64,000 bases of DNA from Chrysogorgia sp. JL179-B06 (lineage: Eukaryota; Cnidaria; Anthozoa; Scleralcyonacea; Chrysogorgiidae), in NCBI GenBank assembly GCA_035772405.1, contig JAYKKM010000181.1, forward strand, positions 543,001-607,000, read 5' to 3'. The notes beneath the pieces were generated by a model. It was given only the letters and a program-made list of their open reading frames with translations. It made no database searches and was not told where the DNA came from. Position 1 is the stretch's first letter; every line of letters starts with the position of its first letter. Below are positions 18,349 through 29,900 of the stretch, in pieces. Made by a program: the position numbers and the translations under genes.

Positions 18349-19944
18349 TTAGGAGGGATCGGGGAACTCCCCGACCTCGTACACGTCATGCAACTCGGAA
18401 TCGTTTGTGGCGAATCCAAGGAAAACATTATCGAGATCTGTACGACTATTTGGGTCGGTACAGGCAGAGAAACTGGCTGAGCCAGCCTCGGAAAAGATGC
18501 CATGATCCACATCATGCGACCAAGGCAGGGGGGTGTTCTCGGGAGTACTTCCCGAAGCCCCAGTGTTGGTATCTTCATCATCGGGCCAAGTTTCGTGGCC
18601 TGGAATATCCAGCTCCGTAACAGAGGTCCAGGTTCCGTGATCCGGAATATCCGCATCCGTAGGAGGAGCCAGGGAAGGAGGTGGACTATCCGTCGGCTCC
18701 GGCGCGGGAGGGACGGTTTGCAGTACACGGCCGCGCTGTCTGCGGCGCGTTAGAATTGGAGTAGGTGGGATGACATCCACACTACTCGGGCACTGTTGCT
18801 CCAACAAGTTTTGGGCAGCGGTACCGTCACTTGATAGTGATAACTCGACCGGTGTCGAGGGAGGGGGAGCCTGAAAATCAGGATCCGTGTTGGCCACCTC
18901 TAGTGGCGAGGCCTCGTTAACCGCAGCAGCGGTGGTGGATTCAAGGCAAAGGCCGTCCGGGTCTAGTGGCACATCCACTGTTGTGTCCGGAATTGATTCC
19001 TCATCAGATGACCGAAGGTCATAAAGAGCACGCTTAGACTTATCGCCGTCCGGACTGGAGTCGAGAAGGCGCTTCGTCCCCTTTGGCGCCATATCAGCCA
19101 GCGAAACCTCAGTTGTGGAATTGCATGGCGGAAGGTGTGAAGCAATCGTAACTACAATCGTTTCACCCACGACCGTGGAGGAGCGATTTCCGTTCTCCGA
19201 GTGTTCCTCTAAGATTTCTGACGGCACGCTCACACCGCTGCGAGACGGAAGTGGCGGTAGAGGAGGGGGAGGCGGTGGTGGCGGCGGTAGTGGTGGAGTC
19301 GTGACCGACCCAACATCGGTACGCGGAGCTACCAGGGTTGCAGATGCGGTAGAAGCAGCAACTATAGTTGCATAAGTCCGTCCCGGACAATGCTGGACTT
19401 TGTGGCCGATTTTGCCACAACCAAAGCAGGCAAACGGCTGGTCCTTGTAATTTACCCGGCATCGAAAGCCTGCGATCTTCACATAGGAAGGGATGTTAAA
19501 AGTAAGATGCATGGAAACCATGCGAGTGCCCGACTGTATGTTGGGGTAGCCCTTTACAGGAAGGTGCTTCACAGAAGCAACGCGACCAAATTGGGCTAGG
19601 GTGTCTTTGAAGACATCATTTGGGAACGGCAGGGGAGCCTGTTCCACAAAGACCAGCGTGAGTTGTTCGTACGCTGGTTGGGGGGTCAGGTGGACACCCC
19701 GAAAATCGAAACCTTTAAGGTCAAAATCCCGGCGCAAGGCCGGGGCCTTAAACTGAATCCGAAGCTGTAACTTGGGCAGAATTTGGATGCCCAAAACGTT
19801 ATCAGCGCCAAGTGCCTCAATAAACTGAATGCGCACTTTGGTCATCTGGTCGTTACCGACGAGACGTTTTGGAATAGTAACAACAGAGGTTGTACTATTC
19901 CACACACAATAATCCACATCGGTAAACGTTGTTGGATGTGGCAT
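18349..19944 (-). CDS. L2 ORF1: gag-like protein with zinc knuckle
   Basis: 531 aa, intact. It aligns with the L1 ORF1 over the first ~190 residues (DYCVWNSTTSVVTIPKRLVG, FDFRGVHLTP, SVKHLPVKGY) and has one CCHC knuckle CFGCGKIGHKVQHC near residue 174. A polyproline stretch (PPLPPPPPPPPPLPPLP) is followed by a disordered acidic C-terminus with DIPGHETW-like repeats. The N-terminal part is likely an RRM-like RNA-binding fold. It pairs with the ORF2 just downstream. Confidence 0.9.
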   Translation of the reverse strand: MPHPTTFTDVDYCVWNSTTSVVTIPKRLVGNDQMTKVRIQFIEALGADNVLGIQILPKLQLRIQFKAPALRRDFDLKGFDFRGVHLTPQPAYEQLTLVFVEQAPLPFPNDVFKDTLAQFGRVASVKHLPVKGYPNIQSGTRMVSMHLTFNIPSYVKIAGFRCRVNYKDQPFACFGCGKIGHKVQHCPGRTYATIVAASTASATLVAPRTDVGSVTTPPLPPPPPPPPPLPPLPSRSGVSVPSEILEEHSENGNRSSTVVGETIVVTIASHLPPCNSTTEVSLADMAPKGTKRLLDSSPDGDKSKRALYDLRSSDEESIPDTTVDVPLDPDGLCLESTTAAAVNEASPLEVANTDPDFQAPPPSTPVELSLSSDGTAAQNLLEQQCPSSVDVIPPTPILTRRRQRGRVLQTVPPAPEPTDSPPPSLAPPTDADIPDHGTWTSVTELDIPGHETWPDDEDTNTGASGSTPENTPLPWSHDVDHGIFSEAGSASFSACTDPNSRTDLDNVFLGFATNDSELHDVYEVGEFPDPS

Positions 19945-20571
19945 GATGAGGCAGTATGAAAAAATAGGTATGAAGTAATATATACTTCAGTATAGCATGC
20001 AATAAAATAATTTTATATATATATACATATAACAATATATGTATGTGTAATAATATAATTGTATATGAATATATAGAATAATATAATAGATATATATATA
20101 ATGTAGTATTATATATAATATGGAGTATAATATAGAAGAAGATTATAATATAATATACGTCGGTATATAATACCAAAAAAGGAAAGCGTCTGCACGCGCG
20201 GAAAAAAGAACGCTGGGGACGAAAGCCCCCCACACACAAACAGGTACTACGCGCCTGTCAAACGCAAAGGGAAATACCCAGCAGGAGGGAGGACGCCTGC
20301 TCGCCAGGGATGAAACACCCCCCAAACCACCCAGCAGGAAAAAGCGCCTGCACGCTAGGAACCCGAAGGTTCGCAGGTTAAGCCTGCCTAACTAATTAGC
20401 TACAGATAAAAAGCGAAGAAGAGGGTCGCACAACGAGCGCCCGAAAAAAGAAAGTAGTCTATCGACAGCGATAGCTCGTATTTACTGGTCTCTAGGTTAT
20501 GGCCTCAGCGAGAACCAAGCATGGATCCCTCGAAACAGTAAGATCGATACCTATCAGACACTCGAGCGTAA

Positions 20572-20591
20572 CTCTCGCGTCAGGTAAGTAT
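20572..20591 (-). ncRNA. U1: U1 snRNA copy 3, first 20 nt left by L2 insertion
   Basis: U1 5' end beside its native promoter region; the body is at 14,301-14,463. Confidence 0.9.
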
Positions 20592-20972
20592 GAGTTTTCC
20601 CGGCGAAGGCTTTTGGATTTTGATTGGATAAGAGGTTTATCGGGCATGTGGGCGAACGGTGAATTCGAGCATGAAAACGTGGATGTTTTGGTGATGCATA
20701 TTACAATTGTAGAGGATCGCGATGTAGGGCATAGTTATTTTTAATTAAAGCTACGTACTTACTTGGTGTTCGTTGACGTCGGTCGTGGATTGCTGCATAT
20801 CCCGAACTGTCGATTGTTGATTTGTTGGTTGTGAATTTGCATATGTTCGAGTTTGGTGTTGAGAGTGAGTAGGTGGTACTGGCTTGGTGATCGGCTGCAC
20901 CTGTTGGAAGGAATAAGAAATATGAATCAGTGGAATCATTTCGTTATTTTTATGTTTCTTTTTTATTGTGAT

Positions 20973-21129
20973 GTGTGGGCCGTACTCGGAGGTAGTGCGA
21001 TACCGAGACAACCCGTGGCCAGGGCGAAGCAAGCTTCACAATCCCATGGCCGAGGTCCAAAAATCAGTTTAATATATGAGCTAGGCAATGCCTAGCATAC
21101 CAGATATTAAGCTGATAAGAACAGATACT
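20973..21129 (-). ncRNA. U2: U2 snRNA copy 3, body, broken by a retrocopy
   Basis: U2 3' two thirds as in copy 1, interrupted after AGTATCTGTTCTTAT. The 15-bp target repeat is 21,115-21,129 and 22,446-22,460. Confidence 0.92.
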
Positions 21130-22445
21130 TTTTTATCTTTAAAAACACTTTATTTCATAGAACTTAGTTTACAATACGTCTGTTTCTTTACTTATTTCAT
21201 AATTTTCTCATGCGGTGTTCATACATTTGCTCTATCGTTTTTCCTTGTTCAAAGACTTTTTCTTCGTTATTTTTATGATTTTTTTTTTGTTCATTTTATT
21301 GTTTATTGTTCAATAAGATTGTGTTTCTTCTGGTCCGTTTACTCCATCCTGTACGCGGCGGCAGTCAACTTTGCAGCTTGGCACGTTCTTTGTTTACGTC
21401 TGCGTATACTGTTTCCGGTTTTCTCGTAGCGGTATTCTTGTTATGTTCGTTATTTGCTTCGTATCCTTGTTTCTTTGTTTAATTCCTTGTTTATTTGGTT
21501 GTCTTTCTGTTGTATCACTTTTTTCTCATCATTTTAATGTCTCTTTCTTTGTTAACATTTAGTTCTTTTGACTGTCTATTTCTTTGTCTGTCCATTTGTC
21601 ACGCGACGCTTCACATTCTTTAGTACTTGTATTTATTACGCTGGGTTTCCGGTTGTGGGATTGGGCGCTGCGCAACGCTTTGACCCACACCGTCGGCCCA
21701 GCTCAATTGTATGTTCTTCTTTATTTTCTTTCCATTTTCCGTGTTCTTCACTAGTACTGGGTAGGCATTCACAGGAGCTCCAAGTTCTACGGTCTCGGCA
21801 GCGGCTAGGAGAGCGCCCAGACGCCCCATGGTGATCAGCCACAACCACGACTGTTTGCTCGCCTTGCTTCCTTCACCGATGGTTTCAGTTGGACGGGTTT
21901 GTGGTGTATTCTGCCATTACCTTCCGTGGCTCACGGACTGTGAGGGAGGGCCTCGGGACCTGAGCGTATTGTGCTGTGCCTCAATCTCCCAGATCGAGGA
22001 ACATCAGGCGGGCGCACGCACGACAAAACGCTGCCCACCGTCTGAACCTCTGCCGTGAAAACACGGTCTGTGAGAGATGGCCATGCAGCTCTGTGCACAG
22101 CACAACCACCTACTGTCCCCCAGAAGAGACACGGTTAGCGAGCGTGCGACCTTCACTCCCCCCAACACAAAAAGGGAGTTCCGGCCGCCCGCACACCGCC
22201 CGTGCCTCATCCGTGGCCACGGTCGGGTCCGGCAAATACCCGGGTCCGGCTTTCGGTACTCAGCCGAGAGGAGGGTTCCTAGTTCACCCGAGCCAAGACC
22301 AAACTCGAGATCCCCAGGTCCTTGCTCTGCGGCCAGAGTCTTCCCACCGGACCACACTTACCCGTCTTCACCTACACCACCGGCTGAAGTCCTCCACCTC
22401 TGCTTGGGTCTTCGATCGCCTCCCGGCCGGTAGATCTGTTCCCCC
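21130..22445 (-). mobile_element. Reverse-transcribed insertion in U2 with 15-bp target duplication
   Basis: On the minus strand this 1.3-kb segment ends in an A-rich 700-nt 3' region with AATAAA about 15 nt before a short GATAAAAAA tail, and is bounded by perfect 15-bp repeats of U2. These are the signs of LINE-mediated retrotransposition of a polyadenylated RNA. The 5' half is GC-rich. The longest frames (for example 21,620-21,844 minus) match no family I know. It is either a processed pseudogene or a 5'-truncated LINE of another clade. Confidence 0.6.
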
Positions 22446-22472
22446 ATAAGAACAGATACTACACTTGATCTT
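22446..22472 (-). ncRNA. U2: U2 snRNA copy 3, middle fragment
   Basis: 27 bp of U2 (AAGATCAAGTGTAGTATC onward, minus strand) between the retrocopy and L6. It includes the second target repeat and the tctt repeat of L6 (22,469-22,472). Confidence 0.88.
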
Positions 22473-22515
22473 GTTTTGAAAATCACATACCTGACAGTCT
22501 CATGATCACCCCACA

Positions 22516-22522
22516 GTGCAAT
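22516..22522 (-). promoter_or_regulatory. ATTGCAC motif near the 3' end of L6
   Basis: Minus strand CCC-ATTGCACTGT-GGG: a 10-nt loop beginning ATTGCAC closed by only three clear pairs, the loop size of U1 stem-loop II. The stem is weaker than in the other elements. It lies about 50 nt from the 3' junction. Confidence 0.5.
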
Positions 22523-23080
22523 GGGCCCCCGCGACTTGTGTGCTAACAGGAATGACCTCATGGAGGTACCAACATAGATACTAAGACCAGGATAAGGGGT
22601 TCGACCACCTCTCCATACGCCATGAAAACTTGTCTCGTGATACGGTCGATCGAAAGTGAGGCTCTGTTGGGCCCCACCCCCTCCCGACTAATGGGCGTGT
22701 GATTCGAATTTCCAGCAATAATGAAAAATGAATCGTGAACGACCGCACCAAAATAAATGGCGCGAGACAACATGATTTAGCGTGAGGTTCTGACCGACGA
22801 CTACCGAGCCGAGAACGACTACAGTAGACTTCTTTACGAGGCAGGGGACCTGAATCGTCTTCAAGTGAAGAGTCTCCAGAGTCACCCCACCGGAAGTCGA
22901 ACGAACAAACAAAACAAAACAAACGAGATACGGGGGCAGATAAAGCTCAAAGAACCCAAACCGAAGTATGGGGTTACCTCAGGCCGCACCAAGCCTCCAC
23001 CGGAGGGCAGAAGCTGGTAGCTAAGATGTCGCGCATTCCAGACGGCCGAGGCCTCTAAGCCTATGCTGCTACGGACGGGA

Positions 23081-25423
23081 TTACGAACGGCGATTGTTTC
23101 GTTTGTTACGCCCCCTGGGCCCCTTCTTCGGAGGAGGTGGATCCCGCTTCGGATCGGGACCCCGTTTGGGAGCCGGACCCTTCCTGGGGACTGGGCGAGA
23201 AGGAGAACGAGCACCAAGAGGCGGAAAATCGTCCTCAACTTCTGGTGAATGAACTGCCTTGTCCTGACGGACCGGTGCCGGGGGAGAGCGACCGTCGAAA
23301 CTATCCCGGGAAGAGCCTGAGGCAGAAGCCGGGGGGACGAAGTCACAAGGCGGATGGTCTAGTGGAATAATGACAGGCACATTAGCCGGGGAGGAGGGAG
23401 GGTTGGGGGAGAAAGGGGAGGCTAAAGAACAGGTAAGGAGGTCATCATCCTCGTATTCGGGGGTGAAGGTAATCGGGATAAGGTTAGTCGGATCCTGGTT
23501 AATAGGGTTGAAAGTATGGAACCCTTCCAATAATTGGGTGCGGGAGTGTTCCGTCATTATTGCCTCATCCTCCTCGTCCATGTCCACGAAGACTTCTGTA
23601 ACATCCGAGCAGTCGTGAAGGGCACTAGAAATTATCGTTACAACACCAGTCACAGTCCCCGAACGAGGATCAGCAGAGAGAGCCGGTGTAGCGGCCAAAT
23701 CGGACTTTGCGGGCGGAGGACGGTCACGATCCGTACGCTCACGCGGGGAGCGGTCCCGAACAACCGGAGTGGGCGAGGGTGGCCCCGTAACCAGACTGCG
23801 TAAAGGCCGCTGACCAACCGGACGAGATGACAAAGCCTCGGGCGCAGCACCGGAGGCCTGGACATTGATGGTCGGGAGGGAGCTCTCAACGGAGTCCGGC
23901 GAGGCAAAAGACAACGCGGGGACCACGGAGAGCTCAACAACCACAGTCTGGTCAATCGTAACCCCGGGGGGGACTAAGTCCGACGACCCAGGGTCCACCA
24001 CAAGTGGAGGCGACGGAGATAGGGACGGAGGAGCTGAATGGACAGGGGAGACAGGCACTGATTTAACGGGTGCCAGGAGCGAACCATCAACGGGGACCAC
24101 GGAGAGTGCAACCCCCCCAACTTGGAGAATCCCAAGCCCACCAATAGGGAGAACTGGGTCAGAGGGCATGCAATCCACCACCACGGGAGGAGATGCAGAG
24201 AGAGACGGAGGAGCAACCACATCAACAGGGGGAGCTGTGTCCAAGGACCTTGAATCCACCACGACGGGAGGAGACGGAGTGAGGGACAAATGGGCGGTGT
24301 GAATCGGGGAACGGTCACGAGTGACAGGGTCTGATGCTTCCACAGTGGGGACCGGGAAAGATGTACCCGTAACCACCACAGGGAGAGATGGAGGAGCAGT
24401 GTCTAAGTGGGAGGAACACCCACCGGGGTCCACCAAGGGGACCACAGATATTGGTTGAATAGGAGCCGCCGGACGACCGCGCTGGCGCGGAGAACGATCA
24501 CGTACCGGGGGGGGCTCACCGACCAAATCATGTTCACCAATTGCCAGACCCGAAAAAGAATTACTAGTGGCAACGGGGGGAACGACGGGGAGGCGACCGT
24601 TAAGCTGGGGACTGTGCCCAGGAACGGTGGTCCAACCATCGGAGGCGACGCGGGAAACGGGGGATGTAGGCAGAGGGAAATCCACCCCGGGGTCATCATC
24701 GGACAACTCCAGATCCTGGAGGAGCGCGTGGTCATCTGCAATAGCGGCGTCTGCCGCATCAGCTTGCAGAGCAAGGGTGCCCAGAACTGCTGCCGAAAAA
24801 AGCGGCAACCGTGCGCTCAAATTCGGCGCAACACTACCCCGGAGAGGAGGGCGGTTCTGGAGCCGGACCGGACAGGACTTGGACTCATGCCCGGGTTTAC
24901 CACAGTGGAAACAAGTGCGAGTTTGTCCCTGGTAAAATATATTACAGGGAAAACCTTGTGCATGAAGGCGCGAAGGGATAGCGCGACGTACGTCCATAAG
25001 GACGCGACGGACGGCCGACCGAATGCCGACATGAGTGACATACTCTAATTTGTAAACCTCCCCATAGTCCAAGAGGAGAGATTTAAGCAAATCGTCAGAC
25101 ACACCAAATGGGAGCCTGGCGACAGTGACCCATTTCTTAGAATTAATTGGGGTCAGTTGCATGGGGTGGCCACGGAATGTCAGCCCAGAATGAATGACAT
25201 CCTCGAGCTGATTTCCTGAAACAAAAGTGAAACACACCTTATTCACTGCGAACAGGTCGACGCAGTCGAATAAGGATTGATATGTTTGGGGCCGCTGACG
25301 CTTCAAGTCTTCCGCCAGCTCCCGAAACGTCACCCGCGGTTTATCGACAAGGGCGAGCGACGAAAGAACACCAATGGCCTTCCGATTGGAGTATGGCGTT
25401 GCCATACCGCAAACCGGACACAC
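23081..25423 (-). CDS. L6 ORF1: gag-like protein with zinc knuckle, long proline-rich tail
   Basis: 780 codons. The likely start is the Met before ATPYSNRK (residue 8). Residues 10-170 form the conserved LINE gag region (SKKWVTVARLPFGV). One CCHC knuckle CFHCGKPGHESKSC lies near 180. A very long Ser/Pro/Val-rich tail follows, with repeated (S/P)PSLSPSPPVVVD-type units and RDRSP(R/I) repeats, ending in a Lys/Arg-rich stretch. It is related to LINE A and L5 but not closely to the ORF1 of U1-targeted elements. It presumably binds its own RNA; open through its length, so perhaps still expressed. Confidence 0.87.
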   Translation of the reverse strand: MCPVCGMATPYSNRKAIGVLSSLALVDKPRVTFRELAEDLKRQRPQTYQSLFDCVDLFAVNKVCFTFVSGNQLEDVIHSGLTFRGHPMQLTPINSKKWVTVARLPFGVSDDLLKSLLLDYGEVYKLEYVTHVGIRSAVRRVLMDVRRAIPSRLHAQGFPCNIFYQGQTRTCFHCGKPGHESKSCPVRLQNRPPLRGSVAPNLSARLPLFSAAVLGTLALQADAADAAIADDHALLQDLELSDDDPGVDFPLPTSPVSRVASDGWTTVPGHSPQLNGRLPVVPPVATSNSFSGLAIGEHDLVGEPPPVRDRSPRQRGRPAAPIQPISVVPLVDPGGCSSHLDTAPPSLPVVVTGTSFPVPTVEASDPVTRDRSPIHTAHLSLTPSPPVVVDSRSLDTAPPVDVVAPPSLSASPPVVVDCMPSDPVLPIGGLGILQVGGVALSVVPVDGSLLAPVKSVPVSPVHSAPPSLSPSPPLVVDPGSSDLVPPGVTIDQTVVVELSVVPALSFASPDSVESSLPTINVQASGAAPEALSSRPVGQRPLRSLVTGPPSPTPVVRDRSPRERTDRDRPPPAKSDLAATPALSADPRSGTVTGVVTIISSALHDCSDVTEVFVDMDEEDEAIMTEHSRTQLLEGFHTFNPINQDPTNLIPITFTPEYEDDDLLTCSLASPFSPNPPSSPANVPVIIPLDHPPCDFVPPASASGSSRDSFDGRSPPAPVRQDKAVHSPEVEDDFPPLGARSPSRPVPRKGPAPKRGPDPKRDPPPPKKGPRGRNKRNNRRS

Positions 25424-25713
25424 GAACAGAGAAAAAACACAAAAACTTACGGACCAAGGCCCTCGAGTCCCAACAGGGAGTCAAGGGCAAACACCACAGA
25501 CGGAAAGAGACTAAGTCCACCACACCAGACACGCAGGATGGCGCTCCCACGAAAACTAGACAAGCGCGGTCCAGGCGCCCAAAACCCACAATAAGAACAG
25601 CAACCAAGCGTTGATAACGGAAGAGGTGTATAAGCGTTACGAGCAGCGCTCGAGCATGGATCCGCCTAAGTCACCTTTAACACCACGAAGATCTTCGGTA
25701 CCGCTTACTGCCT

Positions 25714-25739
25714 TCTTAGCCAAAAGGCCGAGAAGCGAT
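25714..25739 (-). ncRNA. U2: U2 snRNA copy 3, 5' fragment (nt 1-26)
   Basis: Conserved U2 5' end beside L6. Confidence 0.92.
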
Positions 25740-25859
25740 ACCGACCATTATTTTGAAAGTTTAAACGCAAAAAACGGTGTGCAAAAACAAGCGGTTCCGC
25801 TGGCCGTCACTTGGCGAGCGCGGGCGCTATTTGAGCGCGTTCAAACCAAAAGGCGGTTG

Positions 25860-25977
25860 GTCTACAACACGGAGTATTCCCAGGCGGTCACCCATCCAAG
25901 TACTAACTCCGCCCGACCAGACTTGACTGCGGTGATCGGACGAGAACCGGTGTTTTCCTGGTGGTGTGGTCGTAGAC
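25860..25977 (-). rRNA. 5S: 5S rRNA, copy 4
   Basis: Same sequence and terminator as the other three copies, uninterrupted. Confidence 0.96.
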
Positions 25978-26496
25978 ATTTTCTACGTGGAAATGCGAAG
26001 TGTTGTGGGAGACGAATTCGCAGTGGCGCCGAGTTCGTATATGTAAATCAATCGATCGACGACGTGGGAGTTGCACTCAGTATTGATGAATTCGTCAGCG
26101 AAGATGTGTGAGGGAATGTTGTGTTGTGAACGTGCCGCATAAAGGATGGGTGCGAGAGTTGGATGCAGGGTGGCAGAAGTGACAGCTCGAAGTTGCAGGC
26201 GGTGGGGGTTTCTATGCGGCGATCGCTGCCGACGAGTTGAACGACGGGATGTGAAGATATTCGATAGATCGAGGTGTTGTTGATGATCGGTGTCTGTGAT
26301 TGTAGCTTTTTTGTCGTCGTCAGTAGTTTTCGGATTCTTGTGAAAGGAGATGGAGAACGGATGGGATGGATTCTGTTGGACATATGCATGTGTTGCTTGC
26401 TCGGTGCTGCTGGGTGTCGATCGAATGTTGATTCGGCGAGACCGTGAACTTCGCGTAGCTTGTTGGATTTGGTCTGAGTGTTTTGTTTTGGGAATG

Positions 26497-26659
26497 AAGG
26501 GGACGAGCGCGAACGCAGGTCCCCACTACCAGAAATTATACGCTCGAGTTGCCCACATTTGGGGCAATCGCAGGAGTCAACCCAGTCGAAGTGCAATGAG
26601 AGGGCCTCATCCTGAGAGGACTCCCTATGTGATCAGAGTGCCTCTCGCGTCAGGTAAGT
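26497..26659 (-). ncRNA. U1: U1 snRNA copy 4, nt 3 to 3' end, interrupted by L3 and L4
   Basis: U1 body as in the other copies. Its first 20 nt are found only at 46,195-46,214, nearly 20 kb away, beyond two LINEs. The target repeat is 26,642-26,659. Confidence 0.93.
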
Positions 26660-26671
26660 TTTTATTTTGAG

Positions 26672-26717
26672 TAGAATACTCGTACGTTCCAATGACGTAG
26701 GTGCAATGAATATTCTA
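26672..26717 (-). promoter_or_regulatory. ATTGCAC stem-loop near the 3' end of L3
   Basis: Same sequence as in L1; ATTGCAC at 26,707-26,701 on the minus strand, directly after the TAGAATATTC stem strand. Confidence 0.7.
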
Positions 26718-26906
26718 AACAGAGGGAGCCTACATAGCTGCTAAACATGCTGAGAGTACGACTCCCACCCTCGTAACTATAGTGTTTATTTCACCCAGTA
26801 CAGGCCAATTAAGGAGAGACCAGGGAAGGGGTTAAATTTATCCTACATTAACTATTTTATCCCAGCGCCAAGGCGAAGGGAGGTTTAAGTTAAAAAGGAT
26901 AAAAGG

Positions 26907-29900
26907 TTAAAAAGAGAAGTCGAGCTTCTCCCCATTAAAAACACCCAAGGTCCCCCCCGCGAGCCATTCTTTTTCAAAAATGGCCCGTTGGCGTGGCAAA
27001 GAGTGCTTTCTGGCGTGCAGACGCAGCAAGAATTTAATTCTCGCAATAGCTGATTTCAGGCATTTATTTTCATCTGGCGGAATCTCACGAAAGCGAAAGT
27101 CGCATCGTGCAAGCCAGATACGATGCTTAATAATATGCAGCATCCATACTATGACTTTGGGCGTTGACTGTTTCCGTGCACCAGTAAACCCAAAGAGGAG
27201 CTCTTTAAACGGTGAAGGGCGTAGCGTTAGGCACCGAAAGAGTAAATTGAAAGAAAACCCAGTTAATTAATATTTGGGCAAAGGCGCAGTTAAAGAAAAG
27301 AAGTTCTAAAGTTTCTTCATCGGAACCGCAGAAGCACATAATGTCGATGCGACGGTTACCAAAAGAACGGACAAGCCGAAAAGCGGTATAGAGGATCCCA
27401 TGCGCAACCTTCCAATTGAGGTCCACAGCACCGCGTTCTAATGATGTCATATGGAGCTGCCGCCAGGTCTCGGGCCAGTAAAGTGCACCATACACGGGCC
27501 TGAATTTGTCCACACAGTGTGGTGGTGAATAGCGCAAGTTGAGGCCCACTCGGTAGACTTTCTGAGTGGAAAACTCGGAAACGTCCAGAGGCACATCCTT
27601 GGATATGGCTATCGCAAGATTACCTCCATTGGAGCCCCCCTGAAATTGGCGCCACGCCGTCAAGAGCTGACGGTAAAAAAGTGGTAGCTGTTGCATGGAT
27701 ACACGGTTGAACGTGGACCGAAGTCTTAGAATGGTACCAAGATGGAGATTAAACGCGCGAACGAAAGAATGGTAAAAAAGGACCTTCCATTTCGCGCATG
27801 AGTCAGAGTAGAAACGTTTGAACCACTGGAGCCGCAGTGCGTCTGCTTTCAGCCGAAAGTCGACCACACTAAAGCCCCCAACAGACTGCGAAGTGGTGAC
27901 GGTGCGGCGTGCTACCAAATCACGCTTACCTCCCCAAAAGAAAGGCCAAATGGCTTTGTCAAGACGGGACGCCACCCATCCTGGCATAACAAAAACGGTA
28001 CATAGGTGCCAAATCTGGGAAAGGGCAAGAGCGTTAATAATTAAAGATCGTCCCTGATATGAAAGGGAACGCCCTTTCCAAGACGAAAGTCTCTTTTCCA
28101 CTTTGACGACCCTATTTTCCCAGGTCGCCTGGCTATAGTCGGAGGCGCCAATGACGGCCCCGAGTATGGGAAGCTCTTTTACCCACGATACACCGTGGGG
28201 GGTGTCCGAGCGATTTTTCCAAGACCCCAGCCACAAGCCTTTTGACTTGCCCCGGTTAAGCTTCGCCCCAGTGCCGAGCTCATATTGCGCGTATACTTGG
28301 AAAACTGCTGGGAGTGAATCGTCCGAGGTGACAACAACGGTTGTGTCATCCGCGTAACAAGAAACACGTAACTCTTCTATGGACCCAGGTAACCTGAGGC
28401 CAGATATACCAGGAGCGGTGCGCAAGTTGCAAGCGAGTACTTCCGCGCATAAAACATACAAGAGAGGTGATAATGGGCAGCCCTGGCGTACCCCACGAGA
28501 AGGACTGAAGAAAGGAGATGTCCAGCCGTTTATCATAACAGCCGACTCAACATCAGTATAAAAAAGCCGGACCCAGTTGCAAAAGCTAGGCCCAAAACCC
28601 ATTGTAGACAGCGTCCGCGACAGAAAGCCCCAATCCACACGATCAAAAGCTTTCTCCTGATCTAGAGAAAGGAGAGCCACGGGTAGCTGGTTAACGTCAG
28701 CATAATCGATGACATCCCGCAGGATGCTTAAGTTCTCAGAAATAGTTCTGCCGGGGATACCACATGTTTGGTCAGGTGACACCACGGAAGAAATAACGCT
28801 CAGAAGTCTACCAGCGATCGCACGCGTAGCAATCTTGTAGTCAGCGTTCAATAAGCTTATTGGACGCCAGTTTTTGGTCACGAGACGGTCACCCTTTTTA
28901 TATAAAACTATAATAAGACCACGGCGTTGGGATATGGAAAGGCGCCCGTTGGAATGAGCGAAGTTTAGCACGGTTACCAGGTCTGAGCCGAGGATATCCC
29001 AAAATGCCCAATAAAATTCGATGGGAAACCCGTCCAGACCTGGTGTCTTACCAGTAGCCATGCCCTTGGCGGCAGCTTCACACTCCTCTGAGGTAAGCAG
29101 ACCTTCGCAGCGAGCTTGTTCCACTGCGGACAGTTGTTTCACCAATTTAGAAAGAAGCAAAGTCTGTACCACAGGGTCACAAGGGTCCGCGGTAAACAGG
29201 TTAGTATAGTAGGACTGCCACACCTTAAGGATGGCAAGAGAATCATGATGGACAGTCTTTGAGATCGGGTCCTGAATGGCCGACATAAATTGTTTGCGCT
29301 GGTGTTTTTGCGCTAGGGAGAAGAAGTATGAAGAAGAGGTTTCCCCTTCTTCGACCCATCGGCACCGGGCACGAACTTGTGCTGCCCTTGCCTCCCGGAG
29401 TTCATAGGAACGTAAGTCCTCTTGGACAGTACAGATCTCCGCAAAAACGGATGAATCACCCGCGTCGAACAGGTGCTGTAAATCCTGCAGGCGACGAGTT
29501 AGAGAGCGTTTTAACTCAGAGGCAGATAAGGCTTTAGCTTTACAGTACGACCTCGTGACTTCCCTCAAGTAAAACTTCCCCATGTCCCACCAGTCTGGGG
29601 GGTTGGAGAAATCACTGGATTGTGTCTTCCAGAAAGCCCAGAACGACCGTACCAGCTTGCAGTACTCAGGATCCTTGAGTACGGAGGTGTTCAGCTTCCA
29701 GTACCCAGGACCTATACCCATGGAAGAAGGAAGAGAAAAGGTTACGAGTAGGTAGCGGTGATCCGAAAAAAAGGAAGGATAGTACTCACTAGCTTCGATA
29801 TGCTCTTGAAGACTGATTGGTGCCCACACCATATCTATGCGCGAGGAGCACTCACCAGAAGCATGGTCCCAAGAGAAAGAAGAGACATCCGGATGTTGCG

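Larger units (their letters stand above)
14464..20571 (-). mobile_element. L2: U1-targeted LINE with both ORFs open
   Basis: Flanked by the 18-bp U1 repeat (14,446-14,463 and 20,572-20,589). Clearly diverged from L1/L3 in protein sequence but with the same plan: leader with GGATCCATGC at 20,519-20,528, ORF1, a 30-nt gap, ORF2, and a short 3' UTR with the stem-loop and ATAAAA end. It is the best candidate in the window for an autonomous, recently active copy. Confidence 0.93.
22473..25713 (-). mobile_element. L6: U2-targeted element with ORF1 but no ORF2
   Basis: Inserted at the U2 nt 23-26 site (tctt at 22,469-22,472 and 25,714-25,717). The 5' leader, with GGATCCATGC at 25,654-25,663, matches LINE A. 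ORF1 is intact, but the ~600 nt after its stop contain no APE or RT motif, so ORF2 is deleted. The 3' part shares the small hairpin block around aagtatggggtta (22,966-22,978) with L5. It would need ORF2 from a related copy in trans. Confidence 0.85.

Noticed and set aside
19979..20175. Replication origin or CRISPR-like array in AT-rich repeats
   Set aside because: These tracts lie inside LINE leaders and vary as simple microsatellites; no spacer-repeat pattern.
22558..22773. Remnant of an APE endonuclease (a HDSFFIIAGNSNH-like stretch)
   Set aside because: Resemblance to the GDFN region is too weak and no other APE motif is in the surrounding 600 bp.
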